A stretch of 49,079 nucleotides of DNA, taken from Xanthobacter autotrophicus. Lineage in GTDB: Bacteria > Pseudomonadota > Alphaproteobacteria > Rhizobiales > Xanthobacteraceae. The stretch spans positions 1 through 49,079 of the forward strand of contig NZ_JAIVFO010000014.1 of NCBI RefSeq assembly GCF_029991245.1, read 5' to 3'. Positions 1-8,413 of the stretch are shown in pieces; the stretch's first letter is position 1, and each line of letters starts with the position of its first letter. Below the pieces are notes generated by a model. It did no database searches, was not told the origin of the DNA, and saw nothing but the letters and a program-made list of their open reading frames with translations. Both the position numbers and the translations under genes were made by a program.

Positions 1-1
1 G

Positions 2-481
2 CCCGCCCCCATGCAGGCGACCCAGAACCTGACCGAGCCGAAGCGGGTGCGCACCGTGGCCGTGCGCGCCGACGGCAGCCTGGCGCAGACCGTGCCCGGC
101 ACTTCGGTCTCGGCCTATGCGCCGATGCAGAATCCCATTCCCGCCGGCCTGCCCGATCCGAATCCGGTCACCACGGTGCCCGCCGTTGCCCCGAGCCAGA
201 CGGCGGCCACCACTCCCGCGCCCTCGTCGGCCGGGGCCTATGTGGTGCAGGTGGCGTCGCAGCGCTCGGAGGCGGATGCCATGGGCTCCTGGCGCGCTTT
301 GCAGACCAAGTATCCCAACCTGCTCGGCAACTACCGGGCCACGGTGAAGAAGGTGGATCTGGCTGACAAGGGCATCTATTTCCGCGCCCAGGTCGGCCCC
401 TTCGCCTCCCGCGATCAGGCCAACGAACTGTGCCAGTCCCTGCGCGCCCAGGGCGGCGACTGCGTCGTCAACAAGAACTGA
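2..481 (+). CDS. SPOR domain protein, C-terminal part (5' end outside window)
   Basis: The frame is open from base 2, so the gene starts upstream; the ATG at 11 is internal. The visible part begins with a Pro/Ala/Thr-rich linker. It ends with a SPOR domain, beginning at the YVVQVAS strand and ending in CVVNKN about 75 residues later. SPOR domains bind peptidoglycan stripped of stem peptides and often place proteins at the septum. The missing N-terminus may hold a membrane anchor or an enzymatic domain, so the whole protein cannot be named. A strong terminator follows about 30 bp after the stop, so this gene ends its transcript. Confidence 0.85.
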   Translation, partial: PAPMQATQNLTEPKRVRTVAVRADGSLAQTVPGTSVSAYAPMQNPIPAGLPDPNPVTTVPAVAPSQTAATTPAPSSAGAYVVQVASQRSEADAMGSWRALQTKYPNLLGNYRATVKKVDLADKGIYFRAQVGPFASRDQANELCQSLRAQGGDCVVNKN

Positions 482-513
482 CGCCGCCGCCCGTTCGGCG
501 AGGACCGCAAAAC

Positions 514-546
514 AAAAGGCCGCCCTTTCAGGGCGGCCTTTTGTGT
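514..546 (+). terminator. Rho-independent terminator after the SPOR gene
   Basis: A 12-bp arm at 514-525 (AAAAGGCCGCCC) pairs perfectly with 531-542 across a 5-base loop. The A-rich and T-rich ends make it potentially bidirectional. The other side holds about 130 bp and then the 3' end of the convergent DUF815 gene. Confidence 0.9.
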
Positions 547-680
547 TTCAGACGGCTGTCAGCCGCGCTTCAATTTGAAACGACCGCGCCGTCGCCCCCT
601 CTCCCGCTTGCGGGGGAAGGCCGGGGAGGCGGCAAGACCGCTCGCCGGACGGGGTTTTCCGACTGAAAGGCCAGTGTCGA

Positions 681-1577
681 TCAGGCCGCCTTGAGCGGCA
701 GGCCGAGGCGACCGGCCAGGTCCTGCACGAACTGGAAGGCGGTGCGGCCCGAGCGGGCGCCGCGGGTGGTCGCCCACTCCAGCGCCTCCGGCCGCCATTG
801 CTCCTGGGCCACCCCGAGGCCGTGATGGGCCACATAGCCTTCCACCATGGCGAGATATTCGTCCTGGCTGCATTTGTGGAAGCCGAGCCAGAGGCCGAAC
901 CGGTCGGAGAGGGAGACCTTCTCCTCCACCGCCTCGCCGGGATTGATGGCGGTGGAGCGCTCGTTCTCCATCATGTCGCGGGGCAGCAGGTGGCGGCGGT
1001 TGGAGGTGGCGTAGAAGATCACATTGTCCGGCCGCCCCTCGATGCCGCCTTCCAGCACCGCCTTGAGCGACTTGTAGGAGGTGTCATCCGAATCGAAGGA
1101 GAGGTCGTCGCAGAACACGATGAAGCGGTGCGCCGAGCCGCGCACGAGGCCCATGAGGGCGGGCAGCGCCTCGATGTCCTCGCGGTGGATCTCCACCAGC
1201 TTGAGGCGCGCCGGCGCCTGCGCGGCGAGGTCGCGGTTGATGCTGGCGTGGGCCGCCTTCACCAGCGAACTCTTGCCCATGCCGCGGGCGCCCCACAGGA
1301 GCGCATTGTTGGCCGGCAGGCCGCGGGCGAACCGCGCCGTGTTCTCCACCAGCTGGTCGCGCACCCGGTCGATGCCCTGCAGCAGGTCCATCTCCACCCG
1401 GTTCACGCGCGGCACCGGCTCGAAGCGGGGCGGCTCGTTGTGCCACACGAAGGCGTCGGCGGCCTCGAAATCGGGCGTCGGCACGGCGGGCGGGGCAAGG
1501 CGCTCCAGCGCATCGGCGATGCGGGCAAGCACCTCAAGCGTTGCGGCGGCGGGCGTGGGGTCGCTCTGCTGTGTCAT
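681..1577 (-). CDS. DUF815-family AAA+ ATPase
   Basis: A 298-residue cytoplasmic P-loop ATPase. Walker A is GARGMGKSS at residues 96-104 and Walker B is the FIVFCDDLSFD strand near 152-162. A TSNRRHLLPRD sensor-like segment follows. These features and the length match DUF815 (P-loop proteins related to AAA+), a family whose cellular role is not established. The gene converges on the SPOR gene and is divergent from the secreted protein at 1787, with about 210 bp between them. A role as a chaperone or remodelling ATPase would be inference only. Confidence 0.85.
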   Translation of the reverse strand: MTQQSDPTPAAATLEVLARIADALERLAPPAVPTPDFEAADAFVWHNEPPRFEPVPRVNRVEMDLLQGIDRVRDQLVENTARFARGLPANNALLWGARGMGKSSLVKAAHASINRDLAAQAPARLKLVEIHREDIEALPALMGLVRGSAHRFIVFCDDLSFDSDDTSYKSLKAVLEGGIEGRPDNVIFYATSNRRHLLPRDMMENERSTAINPGEAVEEKVSLSDRFGLWLGFHKCSQDEYLAMVEGYVAHHGLGVAQEQWRPEALEWATTRGARSGRTAFQFVQDLAGRLGLPLKAA

Positions 1578-1786
1578 CTTGATCCTCCCGCCGGGGGATT
1601 AGGACGCACGGCCAGCCGCTGCAAGGCGCCGCCGCGCCGGTGTTGCGCAAAAGCCATGCGGGGCGCGCATGCGCGGAAAATACCGCGCCGCAGCAATCTC
1701 GCCCTAACTTTTCCGCACCCATGATGAAAGTCGCTCCCCGCCGCTGCCGCGCGGCGCCGTGTTCCATAGCTGCCCGGAGGCCTTCG

Positions 1787-2428
1787 ATGACGCCACGCAC
1801 CACCGCCGCGCTACTTCTGCCGGTCGTGCTGTTCGCCGCCGCGCCCGTCCGCGCCGACGGCGGCAGCGAGACCAGGAAGACGCTGAATGCCGATGGCAGC
1901 GTCTCCATGACCTATTGGAGCGCTGTAGAGGACATCGGCACCGTCTTCGGCATGGATCTGTCCAGGTCGGCCACCAGCGCCGCGCCCGTGGTCACTTCCG
2001 GCGCCAGCGACCTCGGCGGCACGGCCTATGCCAGGGTCACGCTCTCGCAGCTTCCCGACTGGCTGCTGTGGCAGAAGGGGACGGTGAACGTCTCCCTCGA
2101 TCCCGCCGGCGCCACCGGCAAGGTGGCCACCACCTTCTCCCGCACGGTCACGCTGGCGAGCGGCCTCGACGCGACGCTGGCCGATACCTATCGCGTGGCC
2201 TCGGGCGCGGAGGCGTGGGAGACCGACAAGTCCGTCAGCCTGAAGCTGGTGGAAACCGGTACCACCTTTTCCCTCGCCACCAAGGCCACGCAGGAGACGC
2301 CCGCCCTGCTGCCGAGCGTCAGCGCGCAGCAGAAGGTGCTGGGCGATATCACCGTCACCACCGCGGTCGCCGACACCGGCGCGACGCTCAACAAGAGCAT
2401 CACCGCAGGCTTCACCCACCGCTGGTGA
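1787..2428 (+). CDS. Secreted protein of unknown function
   Basis: I chose the ATG at 1787 because CGGAGG lies at 1775-1780 and the first 22 residues form a typical signal peptide ending in ...PVRA-DGG. The mature part (about 190 residues) is rich in Thr, Ser, Val and Ala, with alternating short hydrophobic strands such as KGTVNVSLDPAG and GDITVTTAVAD. That suggests an all-beta periplasmic or surface protein. It ends with SITAGFTHRW; a terminal aromatic after a beta strand is seen in outer-membrane barrels, but the rest is short for one. I recognise no family. Confidence 0.75.
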   Translation: MTPRTTAALLLPVVLFAAAPVRADGGSETRKTLNADGSVSMTYWSAVEDIGTVFGMDLSRSATSAAPVVTSGASDLGGTAYARVTLSQLPDWLLWQKGTVNVSLDPAGATGKVATTFSRTVTLASGLDATLADTYRVASGAEAWETDKSVSLKLVETGTTFSLATKATQETPALLPSVSAQQKVLGDITVTTAVADTGATLNKSITAGFTHRW

Positions 2429-2491
2429 GCGCTTCGAGCGTTTTCCGCGCGCCTTGGCTCGCGGCAACCGCTCTTGTGTAATGTGTTTAAC

Positions 2492-2536
2492 GCGTTTTCT
2501 TCACGCGAACCGGTATCCACTTCGCTCGAAAACGCT
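2492..2536 (-). repeat. Dispersed palindromic repeat, copy A
   Basis: The outer arms GCGTTTTC and GAAAACGC form a perfect 8-bp inverted repeat. Inside them GCGAA pairs with TTCGC around an 11-base centre. Read on the minus strand, it starts 4 bp after the TauE/SafE stop. Other copies are at 16883, 26427, 34349 and 35079. Confidence 0.9.
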
Positions 2537-2540
2537 CTCG

Positions 2541-3383
2541 TCAGCCCCAGAGAATCGCGACGAGGAACCGCGAGGCCACCAGCAGCAGGAACAGGCCGAA
2601 GCCGATCTCCAGCTGCCGGCGCCCCAACCGGTGGGCGAGCCGCGCGCCGAACGGCGCCACCAGCGCCGCCACCGGCGCGATGCAGACAAATCCGATCACC
2701 GAGACATAGCCCAGCGACAACGGCGGCAGCTGGGACAGGTGGGGCCAGCCGGCGATGGCATAGCCGATGACGCCGGGGATGGGGATGATGATGCCGATGC
2801 CGGCGGAGGTCGCCACCGCCGCATGGATGGGCACGCCGTAGAGCAGCAAGATGTTGGTGGCGATGCCGCCCCCGGAAATCCCCACCAGCGACGAGGCGAG
2901 GCCGATGACGAAGCCATAGGCGCGCATGGCGCCGGGCCCGGGCAAATGCTCGGCGATGCGGATGTCGTTGCGGCCCAGCAGGCTTTTCAGGCCCAGCAGC
3001 GAGATGACCACCACGAACACCGCCTGCAGCACCCAGCCCGCGACCACCGCCGCGATGGCGCTGCCGGTGAGGATGCCGACGATGGCCGGCACGCGCCAGC
3101 TGCGCACCACGCCGGGCAGCACCGCGCCCTTCTTCATATGGGCATTGTGGGACGAGATGGCGGTGGGAATGATGATGGCGAGCGAGGTGCCGACGCACAG
3201 CTGCATGCGCAGGCTGTCGTCCACCCCCAGCACGCCGAACACCTCGTAGAGCACGGGCACGATGACGCCGCCGCCGCCGATGCCCAGCATGCCGGCGATG
3301 AGCCCGGTGAGTACGCCGCCCGCCAGCATCGCACCCGCGAGAAGGACGATGTCGTGGGTGGAGATGGCGGCGAGCATGGGCAA
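2541..3383 (-). CDS. TauE/SafE family membrane permease
   Basis: A 280-residue integral membrane protein with about eight hydrophobic segments in two related halves. Each half carries the glycine-rich signature of the family: LGIGGGGVIVP near residue 34 and VGISGGGIATN near residue 167. TauE/SafE proteins are proposed exporters or importers of small anions such as sulfite, sulfoacetate or other organosulfur compounds; substrate cannot be read from the sequence. It stands alone on the minus strand, downstream in direction from dusA, with repeat copy A right after its stop. The sulfite-oxidase-like enzyme at 12.6 kb is too far away to imply linkage. Confidence 0.88.
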   Translation of the reverse strand: MPMLAAISTHDIVLLAGAMLAGGVLTGLIAGMLGIGGGGVIVPVLYEVFGVLGVDDSLRMQLCVGTSLAIIIPTAISSHNAHMKKGAVLPGVVRSWRVPAIVGILTGSAIAAVVAGWVLQAVFVVVISLLGLKSLLGRNDIRIAEHLPGPGAMRAYGFVIGLASSLVGISGGGIATNILLLYGVPIHAAVATSAGIGIIIPIPGVIGYAIAGWPHLSQLPPLSLGYVSVIGFVCIAPVAALVAPFGARLAHRLGRRQLEIGFGLFLLLVASRFLVAILWG

Positions 3384-3536
3384 ATCCGGCAGGAAAGACG
3401 CATCAGGAAAGACGCGTCAGAAGGGTGCTGCAGGAGTGGCGCGGATCAACGCCCCTGTCCACCATCGCACCCGCATGCGCGCCTTCGGGAGCCGCGCCTT
3501 CCGTGCAGATCACACGGAGAGCAGCGAGGCGTGCGC

Positions 3537-4529
3537 TCAGGCCGCCACGGGCTGGCGCCGGCGCACCTCGTCCACTGCCGCCCGCAGCACGTCGAGCCCG
3601 GCGCCGGGCCGGATGGCTTCGGTGGAGAGATGGCGGCGGAAGATGCGCGCGCCCTTGCGGCCGGTGAACAGGCCCAGCATGTGGCGGGTGATGTCGGAGA
3701 GCCGGCCGCCGGCTTCCAGGTGGTGCGCCACATAGGGCTCGAACGCCTCCACCGCGGCGAAGCCGTCCGCATGGGGGGCTGGCGTGCCGAACAGCAGCGG
3801 GTCCACCCCGAGGAGCAGTTCCGGGTCCTGATAGGCGGCGCGGCCCAGCATCATGCCGTCGAGGCCGCGCGCCGCCTCCATGCCCTGGGCAAGGCTGGCG
3901 ATGCCGCCGTTGAGCGCCACCGGCACCTGGGGCAGGCGGGTCTTCAGGCGGCGGACCCGGTCATAATCGAGGGGCGGGATGTCGCGGTTCTCGCGGGGCG
4001 ACAGGCCCTTCAGCCACGCCTTGCGGGCATGGACGATGAGCGCATCGGTGCCGGCCGCCACCACGGCGTCGGCGAGGCGGTCGAGGGCTTCTTCCGGATC
4101 CTGGTCGTCCACGCCGATGCGGCATTTGACGGTGACGGGAATGGCGACGACGGCCTTCATGGCGGCGACGCAATCGGCCACCAGGTCCGGCTCGCGCATG
4201 AGACAGGCGCCGAAATTGCCGCCCTGCACCCGGTCGGACGGGCAGCCCACGTTGAGGTTGATTTCGTCATAGCCGAAATCGGCGCAGACCCGTGCCGCCT
4301 GCGCGAGTTCCGCCGGATCGCTGCCGCCCAGCTGCACCGCCACCGGGTGCTCGTCGGGCGAGAAGCCGAGCAGGCGCGCGCGATCGCCGTGGAGGATGGC
4401 CGGGGCGGTGACCATTTCCGTATAGAGCCGCGCCTGGCGCGAGAGGGTGCGGTGGAAGGCCCGGCAATGACGGTCCGTCCAATCCATCATGGGGGCCACG
4501 GCAAATATAAATGATTGATTTTTCGACAT
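3537..4529 (-). CDS. dusA: tRNA-dihydrouridine(20/20a) synthase DusA
   Basis: A 330-residue FMN enzyme that reduces uridine to dihydrouridine in the D-loop of tRNA using NADPH. Family landmarks are visible: APMMDWTDRHCR at 12-23, the NLNVGCPSDRVQ strand near 91, and the FGACLM segment with the catalytic Cys at about 109. HARKAWLKGLSP and the NGGI phosphate-binding loop follow. The ATG at 4529 is the standard DusA start; longer readings run into AT-richer DNA of different origin. The 5' end of dusA is an established integration site for phages and genomic islands, and the sequence directly upstream carries an integrase remnant. Confidence 0.95.
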   Translation of the reverse strand: MSKNQSFIFAVAPMMDWTDRHCRAFHRTLSRQARLYTEMVTAPAILHGDRARLLGFSPDEHPVAVQLGGSDPAELAQAARVCADFGYDEINLNVGCPSDRVQGGNFGACLMREPDLVADCVAAMKAVVAIPVTVKCRIGVDDQDPEEALDRLADAVVAAGTDALIVHARKAWLKGLSPRENRDIPPLDYDRVRRLKTRLPQVPVALNGGIASLAQGMEAARGLDGMMLGRAAYQDPELLLGVDPLLFGTPAPHADGFAAVEAFEPYVAHHLEAGGRLSDITRHMLGLFTGRKGARIFRRHLSTEAIRPGAGLDVLRAAVDEVRRRQPVAA

Positions 4530-4627
4530 TATTTTTGTAACTTCAAGAAATTGGGTCTCGTCGTGTGCACTCGATTTTTCGCCACGATACGCCCCAATTT
4601 CCGATTTTTCGACGCGTGAGTGCACAC
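4517..4627. other. Candidate attachment-site and integrase-binding region at the 5' end of dusA
   Basis: GATTTTTCG occurs three times (4517, 4573, 4603), the first inside the first codons of dusA. GTGTGCACTC at 4563-4572 is the exact inverted repeat of GAGTGCACAC at 4618-4627. The stretch is visibly AT-richer than its neighbours. Repeats of this kind beside dusA and an integrase start fit a crossover core plus arm sites, but the true core cannot be located without the partner junction. Confidence 0.5.
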
Positions 4628-4641
4628 GGAGCGCACACGGA

Positions 4642-4698
4642 TTGGCTACCCTCCCTAAACTAAAATCCGGCTCCTGGAGAGCCCAGATCCGTCGGAAG
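4642..4698 (+). pseudogene. N-terminal remnant of a tyrosine-recombinase integrase
   Basis: Starting at a TTG, the first 19 codons read xATLPKLKSGSWRAQIRRK, which is the typical opening of the arm-binding domain of site-specific integrases. Similarity stops near 4698; nothing of the catalytic domain remains. It points away from dusA, the arrangement expected for an element integrated at the dusA 5' end. Confidence 0.6.
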
Positions 4699-4905
4699 AG
4701 CGCCACAATTGCCGCCACCAGGGTAAAGCTAGGTGGCAGCCACGCCAAAGCGAGAACGGCAGCCGGAAAGGCCAGCACCGCACAACTGCCGATGCGTCGC
4801 ACCGGACCGCGCGGCGTGAACACCGCGATAGCGATCCGGCCCACAACGTGCGTAGGGCCAATGATGGCCACGGCTAGCACCACGCACCGCGCCGCCGGCC
4901 TCGAC
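4690..4905 (-). pseudogene. Internal fragment of an MFS-type transporter
   Basis: The minus strand encodes two hydrophobic segments joined by IGPTHVVGRIAI and FTPRGPVRRIG. This is the pattern of a transmembrane helix, cytoplasmic loop and helix in major facilitator proteins. No start, N-terminal half or C-terminus is found. The fragment abuts the integrase remnant near 4695, which suggests a deletion junction. Family assignment is by eye only. Confidence 0.4.
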
Positions 4906-5071
4906 ATCCGGAAACTGCGCGGGCACCGATAGCAGGGCCGCCACAGTTGGCGGAGCATTGCTCCATGATTGCGAGCGCCCTGCAGGAGAGCTCGCCGGCG
5001 CGCACTGTCATCAGCGCCGTCTTCATCCGGAGGCTGCCGGTCGCGTTTGCGCCAGAGCTAGCAGCGTGCGG

Positions 5072-5617
5072 TCAGGAGCGGGAATTACCCGCCTTGACTG
5101 ACATGGCCTTGACCGCACGGTGCAGGAGCACGCGGATCGCTATGGGCGACAGGCCCGAGCGCAGAGAGACTTCGGCCACCGACTGCCCCTCGATTTTCAC
5201 CGTGCGGACGATGTCGCGGGAGCGCTGGGGCAGGCCATCCAGAAGCCGCTCCAGGTCGAGGCGCGCGCTGGCGGGTGTTTCCTCGTCGGGCCCGGCGAGG
5301 TCCTCGATCTCTTCCACCGGGCTGGTCGCGCTCCGGCGCGTCGCCCGGAGATGGTCAATGAGCTTGTATCGGGCGATGGCGAAGAACCAGGCCGCGAACG
5401 GCCGCTGCGGGTCATAGGTGGCGCGGCGTTCGTGGATGGCGATGAGCGTGTCCTGCACCAGATCTTCCACTGACGCATCCTGGCCGAGCCGGCGTGCGAA
5501 ATAGCTGCGGAGGGTCGCCGCCAGGGCCTTCAGGAGGGCGCGATAGGCTGCCTCGTCGCCCGCCTGGGCGGCGATCATCAGGGCGTCGAGTGGCGGGTTT
5601 GGCGCCGACACGTCCAT
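5072..5617 (-). CDS. ECF sigma factor, SigF type
   Basis: A 181-residue extracytoplasmic-function sigma factor. Region 2 includes VEDLVQDTLIAIHERRATYDPQRPFAAWFFAIARYK in pieces typical of -10 recognition. Region 4 (LPQRSRDIVRTVKIEG through the LLHRAVKAM helix) would bind the -35 element. The ATG at 5617 is preceded directly by GGAGCGGAG; upstream in-frame codons look non-coding. The DUF1109 gene upstream on the same strand is its likely anti-sigma partner, 181 bp away and in the reverse of the usual sigF-nrsF order. I saw no GTAAC-type promoter in the gap. Confidence 0.88.
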   Translation of the reverse strand: MDVSAPNPPLDALMIAAQAGDEAAYRALLKALAATLRSYFARRLGQDASVEDLVQDTLIAIHERRATYDPQRPFAAWFFAIARYKLIDHLRATRRSATSPVEEIEDLAGPDEETPASARLDLERLLDGLPQRSRDIVRTVKIEGQSVAEVSLRSGLSPIAIRVLLHRAVKAMSVKAGNSRS

Positions 5618-5798
5618 CTCCGCTCCAGATCCGCGCGTGCGACGAAGACCCCTGCAGCCTGTGGGCCGCCGGAGACCGTCGCGCCTAGCCCCACGATCAA
5701 ATGGCCCCACTATCCAATGACCCAACGATCAAACTTATTCTAGATCGATCGCCCTAAAACACAAGCGGGCCACGGCCAATGCACGGCGTGGTCGGGAC

Positions 5799-6479
5799 TT
5801 ACCACCGAAGCAGGCGAGGCCCCAGAAGCGCGCCGAGCACACCCGTGAGGGCAATGCCCGCGCCGTACCACAAGGTGACGAAGGGCAGCGCCGTCTCATC
5901 GCAGGCGATCGCGTAGATGGCGGCCGAAAGCGCGCCGGCCGTCACGCCCACGGCGGCGCCCGCAAGGCGCAGCCGTGTGGGGGCCATCTGGCGCATGGCA
6001 TACATGCCGGCGGCCAGGATGGGCAGCGCGAGCAGCATGATGAGGGCCGTGCAGTGGTCCAGCGTGTGGCCGAGGAGGAGCGGCCGCATGGCGTCACGCG
6101 GCGCGGTGGCGAGTTGGATGCTCGCGAGCAGGGCCATGGTGCCTGCAACGGCGATCCCCACCACATAGCCGCGACCAGCCGCAGCACCCGGCCGGCCGAG
6201 CCGGTCGACGGCCATCAGCCCGGCCACCGCGAGGCCGAACGGGAAGATGAGCTTGATCCAGAACGACGCGGTGGCGAGGGCGGAGGCCATGTCCGGGCGC
6301 AAGCCGAGCAGCGCCAGCATGGCCGCCGCGGACACCGCGCTTCCGCAGGCGAACGCCAGGGCGAGCGTGCGGCGCACGGATCGGACGGGTGTGGCCGAAA
6401 GATCCCCCGCGAGAGCGTCGATCAGCGTATCCGTTGAGATGCCCTGTTGCCCTCCAGCGAAGCGCACGCCGTCGCGCAT
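5799..6479 (-). CDS. NrsF-like (DUF1109) membrane anti-sigma factor, first copy
   Basis: A 226-residue protein with six predicted membrane helices. Its short N-terminal cytoplasmic stretch (DTLIDALAGDLSATPVRSVRR) is where sigma binding is expected, and it ends in LGPRLLRW. NrsF of Caulobacter is a DUF1109 protein that holds SigF inactive at the membrane until heavy-metal or oxidative stress. Conserved cysteines between helices are thought important; C-containing segments here are LDHCTALI and AIACDETALP. It precedes its sigma gene by 181 bp instead of overlapping it, unlike the second pair at 8695-9890. Confidence 0.85.
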   Translation of the reverse strand: MRDGVRFAGGQQGISTDTLIDALAGDLSATPVRSVRRTLALAFACGSAVSAAAMLALLGLRPDMASALATASFWIKLIFPFGLAVAGLMAVDRLGRPGAAAGRGYVVGIAVAGTMALLASIQLATAPRDAMRPLLLGHTLDHCTALIMLLALPILAAGMYAMRQMAPTRLRLAGAAVGVTAGALSAAIYAIACDETALPFVTLWYGAGIALTGVLGALLGPRLLRW

Positions 6480-6630
6480 CGTGAACCCGCCTTCCAGTTA
6501 GATGCTTGGCTGAGGAAGAGCGCCCATCGATGAGCCCCGCAAGCCACGCGCCAAAGCGAAAATCATGTCAAATCATCCATCCGGGGTGCGGCGAAAGCAA
6601 GGACCGGCCCGGCGAGGTGCGCTGACAAGA

Positions 6631-7221
6631 TCAGGAGCATTCCAGCTTCGCGGCGCGCATGCGGTGGCTGCGCACCTTGTGCCGGTTGCCGCAGGCGGAC
6701 ATGGAGCACCAGCGCCGGGTCCCGTTCCGTGCGGTGTCGTAGAAGATCAGGCTGCATTCCGGGTTGGCGCAGTGCCGTAGGCGCGCGCTCTCGTGCTGGG
6801 CCGCGAAGTCCGCGAAGTCCGTGGAGATGGCCGCCAGCGGGTCCATGTCGCCCGCCTCCTGCCGCTCCACCAGAAGTCCGCCGTCGCGCCAGGAGAGCCG
6901 TGGCGGCGTCGCGCCCGCTGCCAGATATTGATTGACCAGATCCAGGTCCGAGGCGGCGGGACGGCTGCCTGTCCGCAACGCGTCGAACAGGCGCGCGAGG
7001 GCTGCCCGCAAGGTATGCACTTCTGCCAGGTTGGCACCGGCCGCGCCTTTGCCTCCCGCTCCCGCCTTGAGGCCGGCAGCGGCGAGCCATCTCGTCCACC
7101 CCTCAGGCGTCGCCAGAAAGTCCCCCAGGGCCACCGGCGCGGAGTTTGCGAAATCGATCCAGAGGCGGCTGCCCAGAAAGGGCATGCCATCCCGGAAATC
7201 GCTGTCCTGCGGTGTGGTCAA
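6631..7221 (-). CDS. CGNR zinc-finger / ABATE domain transcriptional regulator
   Basis: A 196-residue protein with an N-terminal ABATE-type putative stress-sensing domain and a C-terminal CGNR zinc finger. Cysteines 151, 156, 172 and 177 are the presumed zinc ligands, the last in the diagnostic CGNR motif, followed by a basic KVRSHRMRAAK helix. Such proteins are regarded as DNA-binding regulators. The chosen start is a TTG. It is divergent from the alpha/beta hydrolase at 7399, with a perfect palindrome in the gap, so it probably controls that hydrolase and itself. Confidence 0.85.
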   Translation of the reverse strand: MTTPQDSDFRDGMPFLGSRLWIDFANSAPVALGDFLATPEGWTRWLAAAGLKAGAGGKGAAGANLAEVHTLRAALARLFDALRTGSRPAASDLDLVNQYLAAGATPPRLSWRDGGLLVERQEAGDMDPLAAISTDFADFAAQHESARLRHCANPECSLIFYDTARNGTRRWCSMSACGNRHKVRSHRMRAAKLECS

Positions 7222-7317
7222 GGCCCGCGCCCTTTCTCAACAGGCGCCTCAAGGGTCGCCGTAACCGGTAAGATAGTTCGTCACAGGTATGGCGCAAGGC
7301 CGGCGCGGGCAGCGGTG

Positions 7318-7336
7318 AAACTATTAAAAATAGTTT
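7318..7336. promoter_or_regulatory. Palindromic operator candidate between CGNR regulator and hydrolase
   Basis: AAACTATT-AAA-AATAGTTT is a perfect 8-bp inverted repeat with a 3-base spacer, in an AT-rich patch of an otherwise GC-rich divergent intergenic region (7222-7398). Its position suits a regulator-binding site controlling both genes. No T-tract follows, so a terminator is less likely. Confidence 0.5.
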
Positions 7337-7398
7337 TACAGGTTACAGCAGGCATGTAACTCGTTTCGAGGCATCAAACCAGTTACGAAGGGCGCCCC

Positions 7399-8325
7399 AT
7401 GTTGAATGCGTTTCTCCAGGCCGTCCGTCCTGCCGCCGGATCTCTCCCGGTGGCCGAGGTGTCCCATCGCCGGGCGGCGATCAGCGGCCTCGACATCTTC
7501 TATCGGGATGCGGGACCGGCCGACGCGCCGGTGATCGTGCTGCTGCACGGCTTTCCGTCCTCCTCCCACATGTTCCGCGATCTCATTCCCGCACTGGCCG
7601 ACCGCTACCGCGTGATTGCGCCGGACTATCCGGGTTTCGGCTATTCCAGCGCGCCGGCGCCCGAAGATTTCACCTACAGCTTCGATACCCTCGCCGACGT
7701 GGTGGAGAAGCTTCTCGCCGACCTCGGCGTGAGCCGTTATGTGCTCTACATGCAGGACTTTGGCGGACCCGTGGGCATGCGCATCGCCGCCCGTCATCCG
7801 GAGCGTGTCATCGGCCTGATCGTGCAGAATGCGGTGGCGAACCTGGAGGGCTTCGCCGCCAGCGCGGCAGGCGCCTTCGGGCCCTATTGGGCCGACCGCA
7901 ATGGGGAGACGGAAAAGCCCGTCCGCGGCTTTCTCACCGCCGAGACCACGCGCTTCCAGTATGAGCACGGCTCCTCGGCCCGCGCAGATCGCCTCAGCCC
8001 GGACGCCTGGCAGCATGACCAGTGGCTGCTGGACCGCCACGGCAACGACCGGATCCAGTTGGAGCTGCTCTACCGCTACCAGGACAATGTGGGCGCCTAT
8101 CCGCAGTGGCAGGCCTATCTGCGCGCCCACCAGCCGAACATCCTCGTGACCTGGGGCGACAACGACCCCTTCTTCACCGCCGTCGGCCGCGACCTGTTCA
8201 AGGCGCTGGTGCCGGCCACCGAGGTGCACTCCTACGACGCCGGCCATTTCGCGCTGGAGACCCACGGGCCGGAGATCGCCGGTGCCATCCGCGCCTTCCT
8301 CGCCCGTGTGGCGCCGGCGGCCTGA
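7399..8325 (+). CDS. Alpha/beta hydrolase, epoxide hydrolase / haloalkane dehalogenase type
   Basis: A 308-residue cytoplasmic hydrolase with an aspartate nucleophile. The oxyanion motif HGFP is at 50-53, the nucleophile elbow YMQDFGG puts Asp at 120, an acid residue sits in WGDND near 254-256, and the catalytic His is about 283 in YDAGHF. Asp nucleophiles are typical of epoxide hydrolases and haloalkane dehalogenases; serine is used by most other members. The cap region (about 150-220) would set substrate choice and cannot be read here. It is divergent from the CGNR regulator and followed 88 bp later by a truncated secreted relative. Confidence 0.85.
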   Translation: MLNAFLQAVRPAAGSLPVAEVSHRRAAISGLDIFYRDAGPADAPVIVLLHGFPSSSHMFRDLIPALADRYRVIAPDYPGFGYSSAPAPEDFTYSFDTLADVVEKLLADLGVSRYVLYMQDFGGPVGMRIAARHPERVIGLIVQNAVANLEGFAASAAGAFGPYWADRNGETEKPVRGFLTAETTRFQYEHGSSARADRLSPDAWQHDQWLLDRHGNDRIQLELLYRYQDNVGAYPQWQAYLRAHQPNILVTWGDNDPFFTAVGRDLFKALVPATEVHSYDAGHFALETHGPEIAGAIRAFLARVAPAA

Positions 8326-8413
8326 CGCCGTTCGCGAACGCCCTCACACATCGCCTGCCGCCGCGCCTGCCGATCCCGGCGCGGCGGCCCCCTGCCTCTC
8401 GCGGAGTCTTCCG

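Noticed and set aside
2454..4514. A plus-strand open frame of nearly 700 codons opposite the TauE/SafE and dusA genes
   Set aside because: Its composition (His/Gly/Asp/Ala-rich, no domain) is that of the antisense of high-GC genes; both minus-strand genes have clear family motifs.
7261..7282. GTAACC at 7261 considered as another SigF promoter
   Set aside because: Sixteen bases later the sequence is ACAGGT and not CGAA, so only the -35 half matches.
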